Shown here one piece after another: positions 17,215-26,298 of a stretch of 64,000 nt of DNA. The DNA is from Gluconacetobacter tumulicola (lineage in GTDB: Bacteria > Pseudomonadota > Alphaproteobacteria > Acetobacterales > Acetobacteraceae), in NCBI RefSeq assembly GCF_014174215.1, contig NZ_JABEQL010000005.1:160604-224603 (forward strand), in the 5' to 3' direction. Every line of letters starts with the position of its first letter. Position 1 is the first letter of the stretch. A program made the position numbers and the translations under genes. The notes beneath the pieces were generated by a model, which saw nothing but the letters and a program-made list of their open reading frames with translations, did no database searches and was not told where the DNA came from.

Positions 17215-17838
17215 ATGGATTCGGTATCCGGACCGCCCACCGGCGATCCGCCCTTCGCCGCCTGGAACACGGCCGTCGCCATCGCCGCCGACGCGATCGG
17301 CACGTGCCTGTTCCCAGGCAGCCTGCTGGCGGCGCTGCGGCTGCTGGCGCCGGCGCAGATGATGAACGGGTTTTTCTATACGCCCGACGGCAGGGCGTTC
17401 GACCTGTATAATGAAAGTCTGGCCGCCGACCGCGCGCTGATCGTCGATCGCTATCTGGCCGGCGCCTTCGTGCTGGACCCGTTCCACACCGCCGTCATGG
17501 CAGACGGGCGCCCCCGCATGATCGCGATGGACGCCTGCGCGCCCGACAATTTCACGCAGACCGAATATTACCGCCTGCATTACGCCCCAACACGGATCGT
17601 CGATGAACTCGGCTTCGTCATTCCGCTGGCCGATCGGTGTGTCGGCGTGCTGTCGCTGTCCCGGCTCACCCCGCGCGAGGTCGAGATCGTCACCCTGATC
17701 CTGAAGGGCCATTCCACCCCGTCGCTGGCGGCGGTGCTGAGGTGTGCGCCCAATACGGTCAAGGTCCATCGCCGGCGGATCTACGCCAAGCTGGCCATTT
17801 CCAGCCAGGCCGAACTGTTCCGTCTGTTCTGGCGGTAA
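17215..17838 (+). CDS. LuxR-family transcriptional regulator, probably shortened
   Basis: A 207-residue protein. The C-terminus is a clear LuxR/FixJ helix-turn-helix: LTPREVEIVTLILKGHSTPS and then APNTVKVHRRRIYAKLAISS. The N-terminal part (FVLDPFHTAV, EYYRLHYAPTRIVDELGFVI) resembles the GAF-like sensor of LuxR regulators that accompany amidase and permease genes. In relatives about 50-60 residues separate the sensor from the HTH; here LADRCVGVLSLSR runs straight into LTPRE, so an in-frame deletion is suspected. It is divergent from the amidase and convergent with the permease remnant. Confidence 0.8.
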   Translation: MDSVSGPPTGDPPFAAWNTAVAIAADAIGTCLFPGSLLAALRLLAPAQMMNGFFYTPDGRAFDLYNESLAADRALIVDRYLAGAFVLDPFHTAVMADGRPRMIAMDACAPDNFTQTEYYRLHYAPTRIVDELGFVIPLADRCVGVLSLSRLTPREVEIVTLILKGHSTPSLAAVLRCAPNTVKVHRRRIYAKLAISSQAELFRLFWR

Positions 17839-17846
17839 GGGCGGCC

Positions 17847-18512
17847 TCATCCGGCACGGTCCCGGTCGACAGGCATGCCGGGCGGTGCATGGCGAAAGCC
17901 GCGTGTCTGCCAGCCCAGCCAGAGGACGCCCAGCACCAGCCATCCCAGGCCCAGCATCCGTGCATGGCGGTCGAGGTGCCAGAGCAGAAACACGTCGCAT
18001 AGCGTCCCCGACGCGGGTACGACGACGCACCCCAGCACCCCCAGCGCGCGCATGCGCCGGTCGCCCTTCAGATATAGCGCGATCACCGAGAGATTGACGG
18101 CGACAAATCCCAGAAAGGCACCGAAATTGATGAAGGAGGCGGAGGTCGCGACATCCATCGCCAGCGCGCCGAGCCCGATGGTGCCGACCAGGAGCAGATT
18201 GGACGCGGGCGTCAGCCAGCGCGGATGCAGCCTGCCGAAGAGGGCAGGCAGGACCCGATCCCGGCCCATGGCGTAGAGCAGGCGGCCCACGCTGGTCTGC
18301 GCGGCAAGGCCCGAGGTGAATTGCGCGACCGCGAGCGTGATCAGGAAGACGGTCACGAAGACGTCGCTGCCGATGGCCCGGGCGATTTCGACGCCAGCCG
18401 CATCGGCCGAGGCGAAATCGGCCCCCGGATGGGCCAGTTGCGCCATATAGGCCAGGCCGAACAGCACGACGGACCAGAGGCCGAGCCTGCGGTCGAGTTT
18501 CACAGTGTTCAC
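17847..18512 (-). pseudogene. APC-family amino acid permease with large internal deletion
   Basis: The GTG at 18512 (GGGAGG upstream) begins VNTVKLDRRLGLWSVVLFGL, the typical N-terminus and first membrane helix of an APC permease. The sequence then jumps within AYMAQLAHPGADF into what is normally the loop before helix 8, and continues with AQFTSGLAAQTSVGRLLYAM and GRDRVLPALFGRLHPRW to a normal C-terminus. About 230 of roughly 460-500 residues are missing, in frame. The frame itself is open over 221 codons, but transport is unlikely. It lies beside the damaged amidase and shortened regulator. Confidence 0.65.
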
Positions 18513-18748
18513 CGCGCCCTCCCTGCCACCGCAGCATGGCGCAGGCCCCCGGCGGGTGGCCATAATCCCAAGGGAGTATGCCGCCAGAGGGCGACAGGGC
18601 GCAGCCAGGACGCTGCAATGTGCGGGCCGGCCTGTCAGATACGATAAAATCACGATAAATGATTGTGTGAATAATATTTACCTGACAGATCGCATAAACT
18701 CTGATCAAACTACCACGCGTGTCGATACGTAAGGAAGGAACGGCGCCC

Positions 18749-19588
18749 ATGTCAGGGACTCTCATCCGGACCGCATCCCCCGTGGCAGAGCGGGGGCGCG
18801 GGCGGCCTGTCTGGCGTCCGGCGCTGGGCGTGCTGACGCGTTATGCCTCCCCGGTCCTGCTGGTGCTGCTCTGGCAGGCGGCGTGTTCGGCGGGGCTTCT
18901 GTCCACGCGGCTGGTGGCCTCGCCCGTGCAGATCGTCGCGACCGGCTGGGCGCTGACCAGGGACGGCACGTTGCAGACCAATCTGCTGGTGTCGCTGGCA
19001 CGCGCCGGCGCCGGGCTGGGCATCGCCTTCGTCGCGGGGGTCGGTTTGGCCCTGGTCTCGGGCCTGTCGCGCCTGGGCGAGGATATCGTGGACGCACCGA
19101 TGCAGATCCTGCGCACCCTGCCGGCGCTGGCGCTGGTGCCGCTGTTCATCCTCTGGTTCGGAATCGGCGAGACGCCCAAGGTCGCGCTCGTGGCACTCGG
19201 ATCCAGCTTTCCCATCTATCTCAACCTGCACAAGGGCATCCGGTCCATCGACCCGAAGCTGCTGGAAATGGCGCGCACGCTCGGCCTCTCGCGGGCCCGT
19301 ACCATCCGCGACGTCATCCTGCCCGGCGCGCTGCCGGATCTGCTGGTGGGGCTGCGCTTCGCCGTCGGCATCTCATGGCTGATGCTCGTGGTGGCCGAGC
19401 AGGTGAACGCCGATAGCGGAATCGGCCACATGATGATGGATGCCGAGGATTTCCTGCGCACCGACATCATTCTCGTGGGCCTTGCCATCTATGGGCTGCT
19501 CGGCCTCGCCTCCGACCAGATCGTGCGGTTTCTCGAAACCGCGCTCCTGTCCTGGCGCCCGTCCCATCGCGCCGCGAGGTCGGCATGA
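18749..19588 (+). CDS. Sulfonate/nitrate/taurine-type ABC transporter permease (SsuC/TauC family)
   Basis: A 279-residue BPD permease. Hydrophobic segments surround residues 30-45, 90-110 and 125-145. The EAA loop reads LLEMARTLGLSRARTIRDVI followed by LPGALPDLLVGLRFAVG, as in SsuC/TauC/NrtB. The ATG at 18749 follows AAGGAAGGAA by 8 bases. The next gene, the ATPase, overlaps it by four bases. No periplasmic binding protein is encoded nearby, so the partner must be elsewhere or lost. The substrate is probably an organic sulfur or nitrogen compound, by family only. Confidence 0.9.
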   Translation: MSGTLIRTASPVAERGRGRPVWRPALGVLTRYASPVLLVLLWQAACSAGLLSTRLVASPVQIVATGWALTRDGTLQTNLLVSLARAGAGLGIAFVAGVGLALVSGLSRLGEDIVDAPMQILRTLPALALVPLFILWFGIGETPKVALVALGSSFPIYLNLHKGIRSIDPKLLEMARTLGLSRARTIRDVILPGALPDLLVGLRFAVGISWLMLVVAEQVNADSGIGHMMMDAEDFLRTDIILVGLAIYGLLGLASDQIVRFLETALLSWRPSHRAARSA

Positions 19589-20310
19589 ACGCGGTCGCCC
19601 CGCTCACGCAGGGGGCGGCCGTGGTGGTGCAGGGCCTGACCCGCCGGTTCGGCGACGGCCCGGCGGTGCTCGACCGTCTCGACCTTGCCATAGCACCCGG
19701 CGAGTTCGTCGCCCTCCTCGGCCACAGCGGCTCGGGAAAATCGACCCTGTTGCGCACGCTCGCGGGGCTCGATCCGGTGACGGAAGGGTCGGTGACCCGC
19801 CCGCGCGACGTCTCGGTCGTGTTTCAGGAAAGTCGGCTGCTGCCCTGGAAACGCGTCTGGCAGAACATCGTGCTGGGCCAGGACGGCGCAAACCGGCGCG
19901 ATCGCGCGGCTTCGGTGCTGGAAGAGGTCGGGCTCGGCCATCGGGTCGATGCGTGGCCGCTGACCCTTTCGGGGGGCGAGGCCCAGCGCGCGGCGCTGGC
20001 CCGCGCGCTGGTCCGCGAACCCGCGTTCCTGATGCTGGACGAGCCCTTCGCCGCGCTGGATGCGCTGACGCGCCTGAAAATGCAGCGACTGGTCTCGGAT
20101 CTGTGGACCCGCCATCGCTGTTCGGTCCTGCTGGTCACGCACGATGTCGACGAGGCCTTGCTGCTGGCGGACCGCGCGGTGGTTCTGGAACGCGGCCGCA
20201 TCCGCACAAACCTGCCGATACCGATGGAGCGTCCCCGCCGCCACGCCGATCCCCGCTTCGAGCATCTGCGCGGCGTCCTGCTGGAATCGCTTGGCGTGCA
20301 CGACGATTGA
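19585..20310 (+). CDS. Sulfonate/nitrate-type ABC transporter ATP-binding protein (SsuB family)
   Basis: A 241-residue ABC ATPase: Walker A LLGHSGSGKSTLLRTLAGLD near 47, then VVFQESRLLPWKRVWQNIVL, which is typical of SsuB/TauB, the signature LSGGEAQRAALARAL and Walker B FLMLDEPFAALDA. The ATGA overlap with the permease indicates translational coupling. It pairs with that permease; the nitroreductase 45 bases downstream may be in the same transcript. Confidence 0.92.
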   Translation: MNAVAPLTQGAAVVVQGLTRRFGDGPAVLDRLDLAIAPGEFVALLGHSGSGKSTLLRTLAGLDPVTEGSVTRPRDVSVVFQESRLLPWKRVWQNIVLGQDGANRRDRAASVLEEVGLGHRVDAWPLTLSGGEAQRAALARALVREPAFLMLDEPFAALDALTRLKMQRLVSDLWTRHRCSVLLVTHDVDEALLLADRAVVLERGRIRTNLPIPMERPRRHADPRFEHLRGVLLESLGVHDD

Positions 20311-20355
20311 TGCACACTCGTTCTGGAGTGCATATGCTGAAAGAGGCCGATTACC

Positions 20356-20958
20356 ATGACTGAAACATCCGGGCGCGTGTCCGAAACGCCCGTCGAGCCG
20401 CTGATCCTTGACCGCTGGTCGCCCCGCGCCTTTGTCGCCGCGCCGATTCCCGAGGCGGATCTGCTGGCCCTTCTCGAGGCCGGTCGCTGGGCACCGTCCG
20501 CCTATAATTCCCAGCCATGGCGCTTTCTCTACGCGCGTCGGGACACACCCGATTGGGAACGCTTCCTCTCCTGGCTGATTCCGTTCAATCATTCCTGGGC
20601 CCAGCACGCCTCGGCGCTGGTCTATGTCGCCTCGCACACCATCACGGCGGGCAAGGCCGAGCCGGTCCCCGCCCCGACCCACGCATTCGACGCCGGTGCG
20701 GCGGCCGTTCTGGTGCAGCTCCAGGCCGCCCGCGCGGGTTGGGCGACCCACCCGGTCAGCGGGTTCGACAAGGAGGTCGCGCGCGCGGGCCTGGAACTGC
20801 CGGACGATTATGCGCTGAACGCGGCCATCGTCATCGGCAGGCAGGGGCCGGCCGACATCCTGCCCGAAGGGCTGTGCGCCCGCGAAACGCCGTCCGGCCG
20901 GCGGCCATTGTCCGAACTGGCCTTCGCAGGACGGTTTCCCGCCCAGACGGACGCATAG
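20356..20958 (+). CDS. Nitroreductase-family FMN-dependent protein
   Basis: A 200-residue nitroreductase-fold protein. DRWSPRAFVAAPIPEADLL and EAGRWAPSAYNSQPWRFLYA contain the FMN-binding Arg/Ser positions of the family. QAARAGWATHPVSGFD and a C-terminal RRPLSELAF complete it. Family members reduce nitroaromatics, quinones or activated alkenes using NAD(P)H. It lies 45 bases after the SsuB-type ATPase, with an imperfect inverted repeat (TGCACACTC / GGAGTGCA) between. Whether it acts on the imported compound is unknown. Confidence 0.88.
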   Translation: MTETSGRVSETPVEPLILDRWSPRAFVAAPIPEADLLALLEAGRWAPSAYNSQPWRFLYARRDTPDWERFLSWLIPFNHSWAQHASALVYVASHTITAGKAEPVPAPTHAFDAGAAAVLVQLQAARAGWATHPVSGFDKEVARAGLELPDDYALNAAIVIGRQGPADILPEGLCARETPSGRRPLSELAFAGRFPAQTDA

Positions 20959-20998
20959 GCCCATGATGCTGGCCGGGTATCCCCGGCCAGCAGGGTTT

Positions 20999-21490
20999 TC
21001 AGGGCTGCCGCCCGAACAGGGCCGTCAGGCTGGCCGATCCCAGCGAATGGCTGTGCAGAAAAAAGCCGACCATCGCGCCGGACGCGTCGCTGGGCACGCT
21101 CAGCGTCTCGGTATCCAGCGCGTGGACGCTAAAGATATAGCGGTGCGCGGGGCCCGGCGGCGGGGCGGCGCCGCCATAGACGTTGCCGCCGAAATCGGTG
21201 CGGGTCATGAACGCGCCGTCCGGCAGGTCGGCATCGCCCGATCCGGCGCCGGCGGGCAGGCTGCTGACGCTGGCGGGAATGTTCACCGCCACCCAGTGCC
21301 ACCAGCCCGAGCCGGTGGGGGCGTCGGGGTCGTACATCGTGACGGCGAAGCTGCGCGTGCCCTCGGGCGCGCCGCTCCATGCCAGCGGCGGCGAGATATT
21401 GCCGCCGCGATAGCCCATCCCGTCGAAGACCTGCGCGTCCGGCAGGCGCTCGCCGTCCTTGAAGGCGCGGCTGGTCAGGGTGAATGTCAT
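20999..21490 (-). CDS. YbhB/YbcL-family Raf kinase inhibitor-like (PEBP) protein
   Basis: A 163-residue PEBP-fold protein. It shows GGNISPPLAWSGAPEGTRSF, then MYDPDAPTGSGWWHWVAVNI, the ligand-pocket motif D-P-D-A-P with the downstream H-W, and HRYIFSVHALD near the C-terminus. There is no signal peptide, so it is probably cytoplasmic, like E. coli YbhB. The biochemical role of bacterial members is unsettled. It stands alone, converging with the nitroreductase. Confidence 0.9.
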   Translation of the reverse strand: MTFTLTSRAFKDGERLPDAQVFDGMGYRGGNISPPLAWSGAPEGTRSFAVTMYDPDAPTGSGWWHWVAVNIPASVSSLPAGAGSGDADLPDGAFMTRTDFGGNVYGGAAPPPGPAHRYIFSVHALDTETLSVPSDASGAMVGFFLHSHSLGSASLTALFGRQP

Positions 21491-21518
21491 CTCGGTCTGT
21501 CCTTCGTTGGCGGGGACG

Positions 21519-21740
21519 TTACCAGTTCTTGCTGACCATCCAGAATTCCTCCGACGTCAGGGTGATGACGGCACCCCCGGCGGGGGATTCGGCGGCAGCT
21601 TCGGCCAGGGCGGCGATGCGCTGGACCATCAGCGTCTTGCGGACATGGGCTTCGGATGTCTCGTCGCTGCCTTCCAGCACGCTCAGGGCGGATTTGCAGG
21701 CACGGGCGACACGGGCGGCATCAAGCGCGGCATAGGACAT
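21519..21740 (-). CDS. Small hypothetical protein
   Basis: A 73-residue protein that I do not recognise. It starts MSYAALDAARVARACKSALS, is Ala- and Glu-rich with predicted helices, and ends in TLTSEEFWMVSKNW. There is no signal peptide, membrane segment or cysteine pattern. It lies 28 bases upstream of the PEBP gene on the same strand, so the two may be co-transcribed. The composition looks like a real acidic cytosolic protein. Confidence 0.6.
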   Translation of the reverse strand: MSYAALDAARVARACKSALSVLEGSDETSEAHVRKTLMVQRIAALAEAAAESPAGGAVITLTSEEFWMVSKNW

Positions 21741-21891
21741 GGTTCAGGCTCCGATTTGCAATGTGGGGGCGGGAGGCCCCAGAATGAAAGGCTGCCATTC
21801 TGACCGGCGGCGGCGCCACTGTCCAACCGTCGCATCGTGCCGGCGCGTTATGCTGGCCACGCGGCGCCGGATTCCGTAAACGGTGCGTCCG

Positions 21892-22959
21892 ATGAGTGAC
21901 CAAGTCTCCGATTTCGATTTCGACCTGCCCCCCGCCCTGGTCGCCGAACATCCGGCGCGGCCGCGCGATGCCGCGCGCCTGCTGGACATCATGCCGACCG
22001 GCCCGTTCCATGACCGGGTGGTGCGCGACCTGCCCACGCTGCTGCGGCCGGGCGACCTGCTGGTGGCCAATGACACCGCCGTCATCCCGGCACAGCTCGA
22101 CGCAAGGCGGGGCGAAGCACGGATCGGCATCACGCTGGACCGCATCCTGCCGGACGGGACCTGGCACGCGCTGGCCCGCAACGCCCGCCGGCTGCGCGCC
22201 GGCGACGTGCTGACCTTTCCGGGTACGCCCAACACCGCCGACATCGTATCCCGCGATGACGAGGGCGGGGTGATCCTGCGCTTCGATACCGAGGGCGAGG
22301 CCTTCGACGCCTTTCTCCAGAAGGCCGGCGTACTCGCACTGCCGCCCTACATCGACCGCCCCCAAGGACCCACCGAACAGGACCGGCAGGACTACGCCAC
22401 CATCTTCGCCGCCCATCGCGGTGCCGTAGCCGCCCCTACCGCCGGCCTCCACTTCACCCCCCAGCTTTTGGCGGCCCTGGACGCGGCGGGCGTGGAGCGC
22501 TGCACCCTGACCCTGCATGTCGGTGCCGGGACCTTCCTGCCGGTGCGGGGCGACAGCATCGCCGGTCACCGCATGCATGCCGAACGCGGCGTGATCACCG
22601 AAGAAACGGCGGAACGGCTCAACCGCACCCGCCGCGCAGGCGGCCGGATCGTCGCCGTCGGCACCACGTCGCTGCGCCTGCTGGAAAGCGCCGCCGACCC
22701 CGACGGCACGATCCGCCCCTTCGATGGCGACACCGCGATCTTCATCCGTCCGGGCTACCGCTTCCGGGCGGTGGACCTGCTGATGACCAATTTCCACCTG
22801 CCGCGCTCGACCCTGTTCATGCTGGTCTGCGCCTTTGCCGGATATGACAGGATGCGCGACGCCTATGCCCATGCCATCGGCACGGGGTACCGCTTCTATT
22901 CCTATGGCGACGCCTGCCTGCTGGATCGCGCGTCGACTCCCGAGGGGACGGGCGCATGA
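21892..22959 (+). CDS. queA: S-adenosylmethionine:tRNA ribosyltransferase-isomerase QueA
   Basis: A 355-residue QueA. It begins [20 protein letters not shown] and contains [42 protein letters not shown], and [17 protein letters not shown], all conserved family blocks. The enzyme transfers the ribosyl part of SAM to preQ1 in tRNA to make epoxyqueuosine. I use the ATG at 21892; a GTG nine bases upstream is possible. The gene overlaps tgt by four bases and heads a queuosine operon. Confidence 0.96.
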   Translation: MSDQVSDFDFDLPPALVAEHPARPRDAARLLDIMPTGPFHDRVVRDLPTLLRPGDLLVANDTAVIPAQLDARRGEARIGITLDRILPDGTWHALARNARRLRAGDVLTFPGTPNTADIVSRDDEGGVILRFDTEGEAFDAFLQKAGVLALPPYIDRPQGPTEQDRQDYATIFAAHRGAVAAPTAGLHFTPQLLAALDAAGVERCTLTLHVGAGTFLPVRGDSIAGHRMHAERGVITEETAERLNRTRRAGGRIVAVGTTSLRLLESAADPDGTIRPFDGDTAIFIRPGYRFRAVDLLMTNFHLPRSTLFMLVCAFAGYDRMRDAYAHAIGTGYRFYSYGDACLLDRASTPEGTGA

Positions 22960-24119
22960 GCACCGCATTCCGCTGGGTTGAGCAGGCCCGCTCCGGCCGC
23001 GCGCGGGCCGGGCACCTGCATACCGCCCATGGCACGGTGCCGACGCCCACCTTCATGCCCGTGGGCACGGTCGGCACCGTCAAGGCGATGACGATGGACG
23101 CCGTGCGCTCCACCGGCGCCGGTATCGTGCTGGGCAACACCTATCACCTCATGTTGCGGCCGGGAGCGGAGCGGGTGCGTGCCCTGGGCGGGCTGCATCG
23201 CTTCATGGACTGGCCGGGGCCGATCCTGACCGATTCGGGCGGCTTCCAGGTCATGTCGCTGGGCCCGCTGCGCAAGCTGGACCAGGACGGGGTAACGTTC
23301 AGTTCGCATATCGACGGCTCCAAGCATCGGCTGACGCCTGAGCGCTCGACCGACATCCAGCACGCACTGGATGCCACAATCACCATGTGCTTCGACGAAT
23401 GCCCGGCCCTGCCGGCCGCGCCCGAGGTGATCGCACAGTCCATGCGGATGTCGATGCGCTGGGCCGCACGCTGCCGCGAAGCCTTCGTGCAGCGCCCCGG
23501 TTACGCCCAGTACGGCATCATCCAGGGCGGCACCGAGGCCGAATTGCGGGCCGAAAGCGTGCGCGCCCTGACCGGGATCGGCTTCGAGGGCTATGCCATC
23601 GGCGGGCTTGCGGTGGGCGAGGGGCAGGAACTGATGTTCTCCACGCTGGACGCCACCACCCCGCTGATCCCGTGGGACAGCCCACGTTACCTGATGGGGG
23701 TGGGTACGCCAGACGACCTGCTGGGCAGCGTCGAGCGCGGGGTGGACATGTTCGACTGCGTCATGCCCACCAGGGCGGGGCGCACGGCGCGTGCCTATAC
23801 CGAGCGCGGCACGCTGAACCTGCGCAATGCGCGGCATGCGGTGGATTTGCGCCCGATCTCGCCGCATTGCGACTGCCTGGCCTGCACGCGGCATAGCCGT
23901 GCCTATCTGCACCATCTGTTCCGTGCGAACGAGATCCTGGGGCCGATGCTGCTGACGTGGCACAATCTGGCCTATTACCAGCGCCTGATGCGCGGGATCC
24001 GGTCGGCAATCGTCGAGGGCTCGCTGGACGCGCACGCGGCGTGGCTGCGCGCGCAATGGGCGATGGAGGACTGGACCCCGGACGAGATGCCACCGCCCGA
24101 TATTCCACCGGTTCCCTGA
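22956..24119 (+). CDS. tgt: Queuine/preQ1 tRNA-guanine transglycosylase Tgt
   Basis: A 387-residue TGT. The substrate pocket [12 protein letters not shown] with its catalytic Asp, [31 protein letters not shown] and [14 protein letters not shown] (second catalytic Asp region) are present, and the zinc site is C-x-C-x2-C ([10 protein letters not shown]) with a later His. The enzyme exchanges guanine 34 for preQ1 in GUN-anticodon tRNAs. Its start overlaps the end of queA (ATGA) and its end overlaps queG by one base, so the three steps acting on tRNA are tightly coupled. Confidence 0.97.
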   Translation: MSTAFRWVEQARSGRARAGHLHTAHGTVPTPTFMPVGTVGTVKAMTMDAVRSTGAGIVLGNTYHLMLRPGAERVRALGGLHRFMDWPGPILTDSGGFQVMSLGPLRKLDQDGVTFSSHIDGSKHRLTPERSTDIQHALDATITMCFDECPALPAAPEVIAQSMRMSMRWAARCREAFVQRPGYAQYGIIQGGTEAELRAESVRALTGIGFEGYAIGGLAVGEGQELMFSTLDATTPLIPWDSPRYLMGVGTPDDLLGSVERGVDMFDCVMPTRAGRTARAYTERGTLNLRNARHAVDLRPISPHCDCLACTRHSRAYLHHLFRANEILGPMLLTWHNLAYYQRLMRGIRSAIVEGSLDAHAAWLRAQWAMEDWTPDEMPPPDIPPVP

Positions 24120-25192
24120 TGGAGCAAGGCCTGCTGCCCGGCCGAGCTGTCGCGCTGCGCGACGCCATTCGCGACAAGGCGCTGGCGCTGGGCTTCGATG
24201 CGGTGGGATTCTGCGAGGCCGCGCTGGGGGATGGCACCCGGCAGCGTCTGGCTGATTTTCTGGCGGCGGGCCATCATGGCGCGATGGACTGGCTGGCCGA
24301 GCGGGTAGAACAGCGCGGCGATCCGCGCGTTCTGTGGCCCGAGGCCCGGAGCGTGATCGCGCTGGGTCTGTCCTACGCCCCGCCCGGCGACGCGCTGGCG
24401 ACGACGCATCTGGCTGACCGGGGGAATATCTCGGTCTATGCCCGTCATCGCGACTATCACGATGTGGTCAAGGGCATGCTTAAGCATCTGGCCCAGTTCG
24501 TGGTGGCTCAAGGTGCGCGCGCGGGAGCCGCGCCCGAGGTCAAGGTCTTCGTCGATACCGCGCCGGTGATGGAAAAGCCTCTGGCCGAGCAGGCTGGGTT
24601 AGGCTGGCAGGGCAAGCACACCAACCTGGTCTCGCGCCGGCATGGAAGCTGGCTGTTCCTAGGTGAGATCTATACCACCCTGGTCCTGCCGGCATCCGAT
24701 GCTTCGGGTGGCCGATGCGGGTCGTGCCACCGCTGCCTGGAGGCCTGCCCGACCGACGCCTTTCCCGCACCGTACCAACTGGATGCCCGGCGCTGCATTT
24801 CGTACCTGACGATCGAGAATCCCGGACCGATCCCGGAGCAATTCCGGGTGGCGATGGGGAACCGGATCTACGGTTGCGACGATTGCCTGGCGGTCTGTCC
24901 CTGGAACCGCTTTGCCACGGAGTCGCGTCACATGAAGCTGCGGGCGCGCGAGGATCTGACGGCGCCACGCCTGGCTGAACTGGCGCTTCTGGACGATACG
25001 GGGTTCCGCGCCCTGTTCTCGGGCTCGCCCGTCAAGCGGATCGGCCGCGACCGGTTCGTGCGCAACGTGTTGGTGGCTATTGGCAATTCGGGTCATGCGG
25101 CCCTGGAGCCAGTGGCGCGAGACCTGTGTGATGATTCGAACGCCGTGGTGGCCGAGACCGCACGCTGGGCGGCCGGGCGGCTGGCCGGATGA
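24119..25192 (+). CDS. queG: Epoxyqueuosine reductase QueG
   Basis: A 357-residue cobalamin/iron-sulfur reductase. [20 protein letters not shown] is the conserved QueG block. Two 4Fe-4S motifs follow, [16 protein letters not shown] and [13 protein letters not shown]. It also has [20 protein letters not shown] and a HEAT-like C-terminal end ([14 protein letters not shown]). It catalyses the last step, epoxyqueuosine to queuosine. The ATG overlaps the tgt stop (TGATG). Cobalamin dependence is family knowledge. Confidence 0.95.
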   Translation: MEQGLLPGRAVALRDAIRDKALALGFDAVGFCEAALGDGTRQRLADFLAAGHHGAMDWLAERVEQRGDPRVLWPEARSVIALGLSYAPPGDALATTHLADRGNISVYARHRDYHDVVKGMLKHLAQFVVAQGARAGAAPEVKVFVDTAPVMEKPLAEQAGLGWQGKHTNLVSRRHGSWLFLGEIYTTLVLPASDASGGRCGSCHRCLEACPTDAFPAPYQLDARRCISYLTIENPGPIPEQFRVAMGNRIYGCDDCLAVCPWNRFATESRHMKLRAREDLTAPRLAELALLDDTGFRALFSGSPVKRIGRDRFVRNVLVAIGNSGHAALEPVARDLCDDSNAVVAETARWAAGRLAG

Positions 25193-25437
25193 GCGGCGGC
25201 CTGGTCAAGCGCAGCCTGATTCTGTCCGGGCATCGGACCAGCGTGGCGCTGGAACCCGAATTCTGGGCGGCGCTGGAACGCATGGCGCGCGCGCGGGGGC
25301 TTGGCCTGCCAGCGCTGATCGCCGGTATTGACACCGCGCGCGATCCGGCGCGGCCATTGGCGTCCGCCCTGCGGGTCGCAGCGTTGCATGCGGCGCAGGC
25401 ACGTGCTGATTTGGGGGGGACGCCGCACGCGTGCTAG
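25189..25437 (+). CDS. Ribbon-helix-helix domain protein
   Basis: An 82-residue protein beginning [20 protein letters not shown], then [20 protein letters not shown]. The beta strand followed by two helices ([15 protein letters not shown]) matches the RHH_4 family, common in alphaproteobacteria. It overlaps queG by four bases (ATGA). Such proteins are presumed DNA-binding; a role in regulating the queuosine operon is possible but not shown. Confidence 0.8.
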   Translation: MSGGLVKRSLILSGHRTSVALEPEFWAALERMARARGLGLPALIAGIDTARDPARPLASALRVAALHAAQARADLGGTPHAC

Positions 25438-25470
25438 ACCATAGGTGGTCCGGACATCTGGGCGGGAAGA

Positions 25471-26298
25471 ATGGCGATCTGGGGTAAATTATTCGGTGGT
25501 GTGGCGGGGTTCGCGGTCGGCGGCCCCATGGGCGCCGTGCTGGGCGCGGCGCTTGGTCATGCGGCGGATAACGGATCGATCCTGGAAACGCCCGTCGGCG
25601 GCTGGACCGACCGCTGGGGCCCCCGAATGAATGCCGACCCGAATGGGGCGGCCACTTTCGTGGCGGCCAAGCTGGCCTCGGTGATGGGCAAGCGCGACCA
25701 GCTCTATGGGCTGGTGATGGTCGTGTTATGCGCCAAGGTCGCCAAATGCGACGGACCGGTGAACCGGGCCGAAATCGACGCCTTCAAGCGCCGGTTTCAG
25801 ATCCCTGCCGAGAACGCTAGCGATGTCGGCCGCCTGTTCGATCAGGCGCGGCAGCGGGTCGATGATTTCGAATCCTTCGCCGTCGAGTTGGGCCGGGCGT
25901 TCCACGACAAGTCTGAGATGCTGGAAGAGGCGCTCGCCGTCCTGTTCGGCATTGCCCGCGCCGATCTGGGACCGGACGAGGCACTGCATCCGGCGGAAAT
26001 CCGTTTCCTGCGACGGGTGCACCAGGCCTTCGGCCTCGGCCCCGGGGCGTGGGACCGTGCCGAATCCGGCGGCGCGCGGCCCGATGTGAGCGAGATCGAC
26101 GCCTATGCCGTGCTGGGCGTGGCCCGCAATGCGACGGACACCGAAGTGCGCGCAGCCTGGCGTGTCCTGGTGCGCGAACATCATCCCGACGCCATGACGG
26201 CTCGAGGAGCCGACGAGGCGGCGTTGGAGGCCGCGGCCGGGCGGATCGCGCAGATCAATGCGGCATGGGACCGGGTTAAGCGCGACCGGAAGCTGTAG
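25471..26298 (+). CDS. DjlA-like TerB/DnaJ-domain co-chaperone
   Basis: A 275-residue protein in three parts: a Gly/Ala-rich hydrophobic N-terminus (GGVAGFAVGGPMGAVLGAAL) that may insert into a membrane; a central helical TerB domain (residues about 70-190, VVLCAKVAKCDGPVNRAEID and LHPAEIRFLRRVHQAFGL); and a C-terminal J domain starting DAYAVLGVARNATDTEVRAA with the HPD tripeptide in VREHHPDA. The order matches DjlA, which stimulates DnaK ATPase near the inner membrane. The last 23 bases overlap the convergent mrp gene. Confidence 0.88.
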   Translation: MAIWGKLFGGVAGFAVGGPMGAVLGAALGHAADNGSILETPVGGWTDRWGPRMNADPNGAATFVAAKLASVMGKRDQLYGLVMVVLCAKVAKCDGPVNRAEIDAFKRRFQIPAENASDVGRLFDQARQRVDDFESFAVELGRAFHDKSEMLEEALAVLFGIARADLGPDEALHPAEIRFLRRVHQAFGLGPGAWDRAESGGARPDVSEIDAYAVLGVARNATDTEVRAAWRVLVREHHPDAMTARGADEAALEAAAGRIAQINAAWDRVKRDRKL

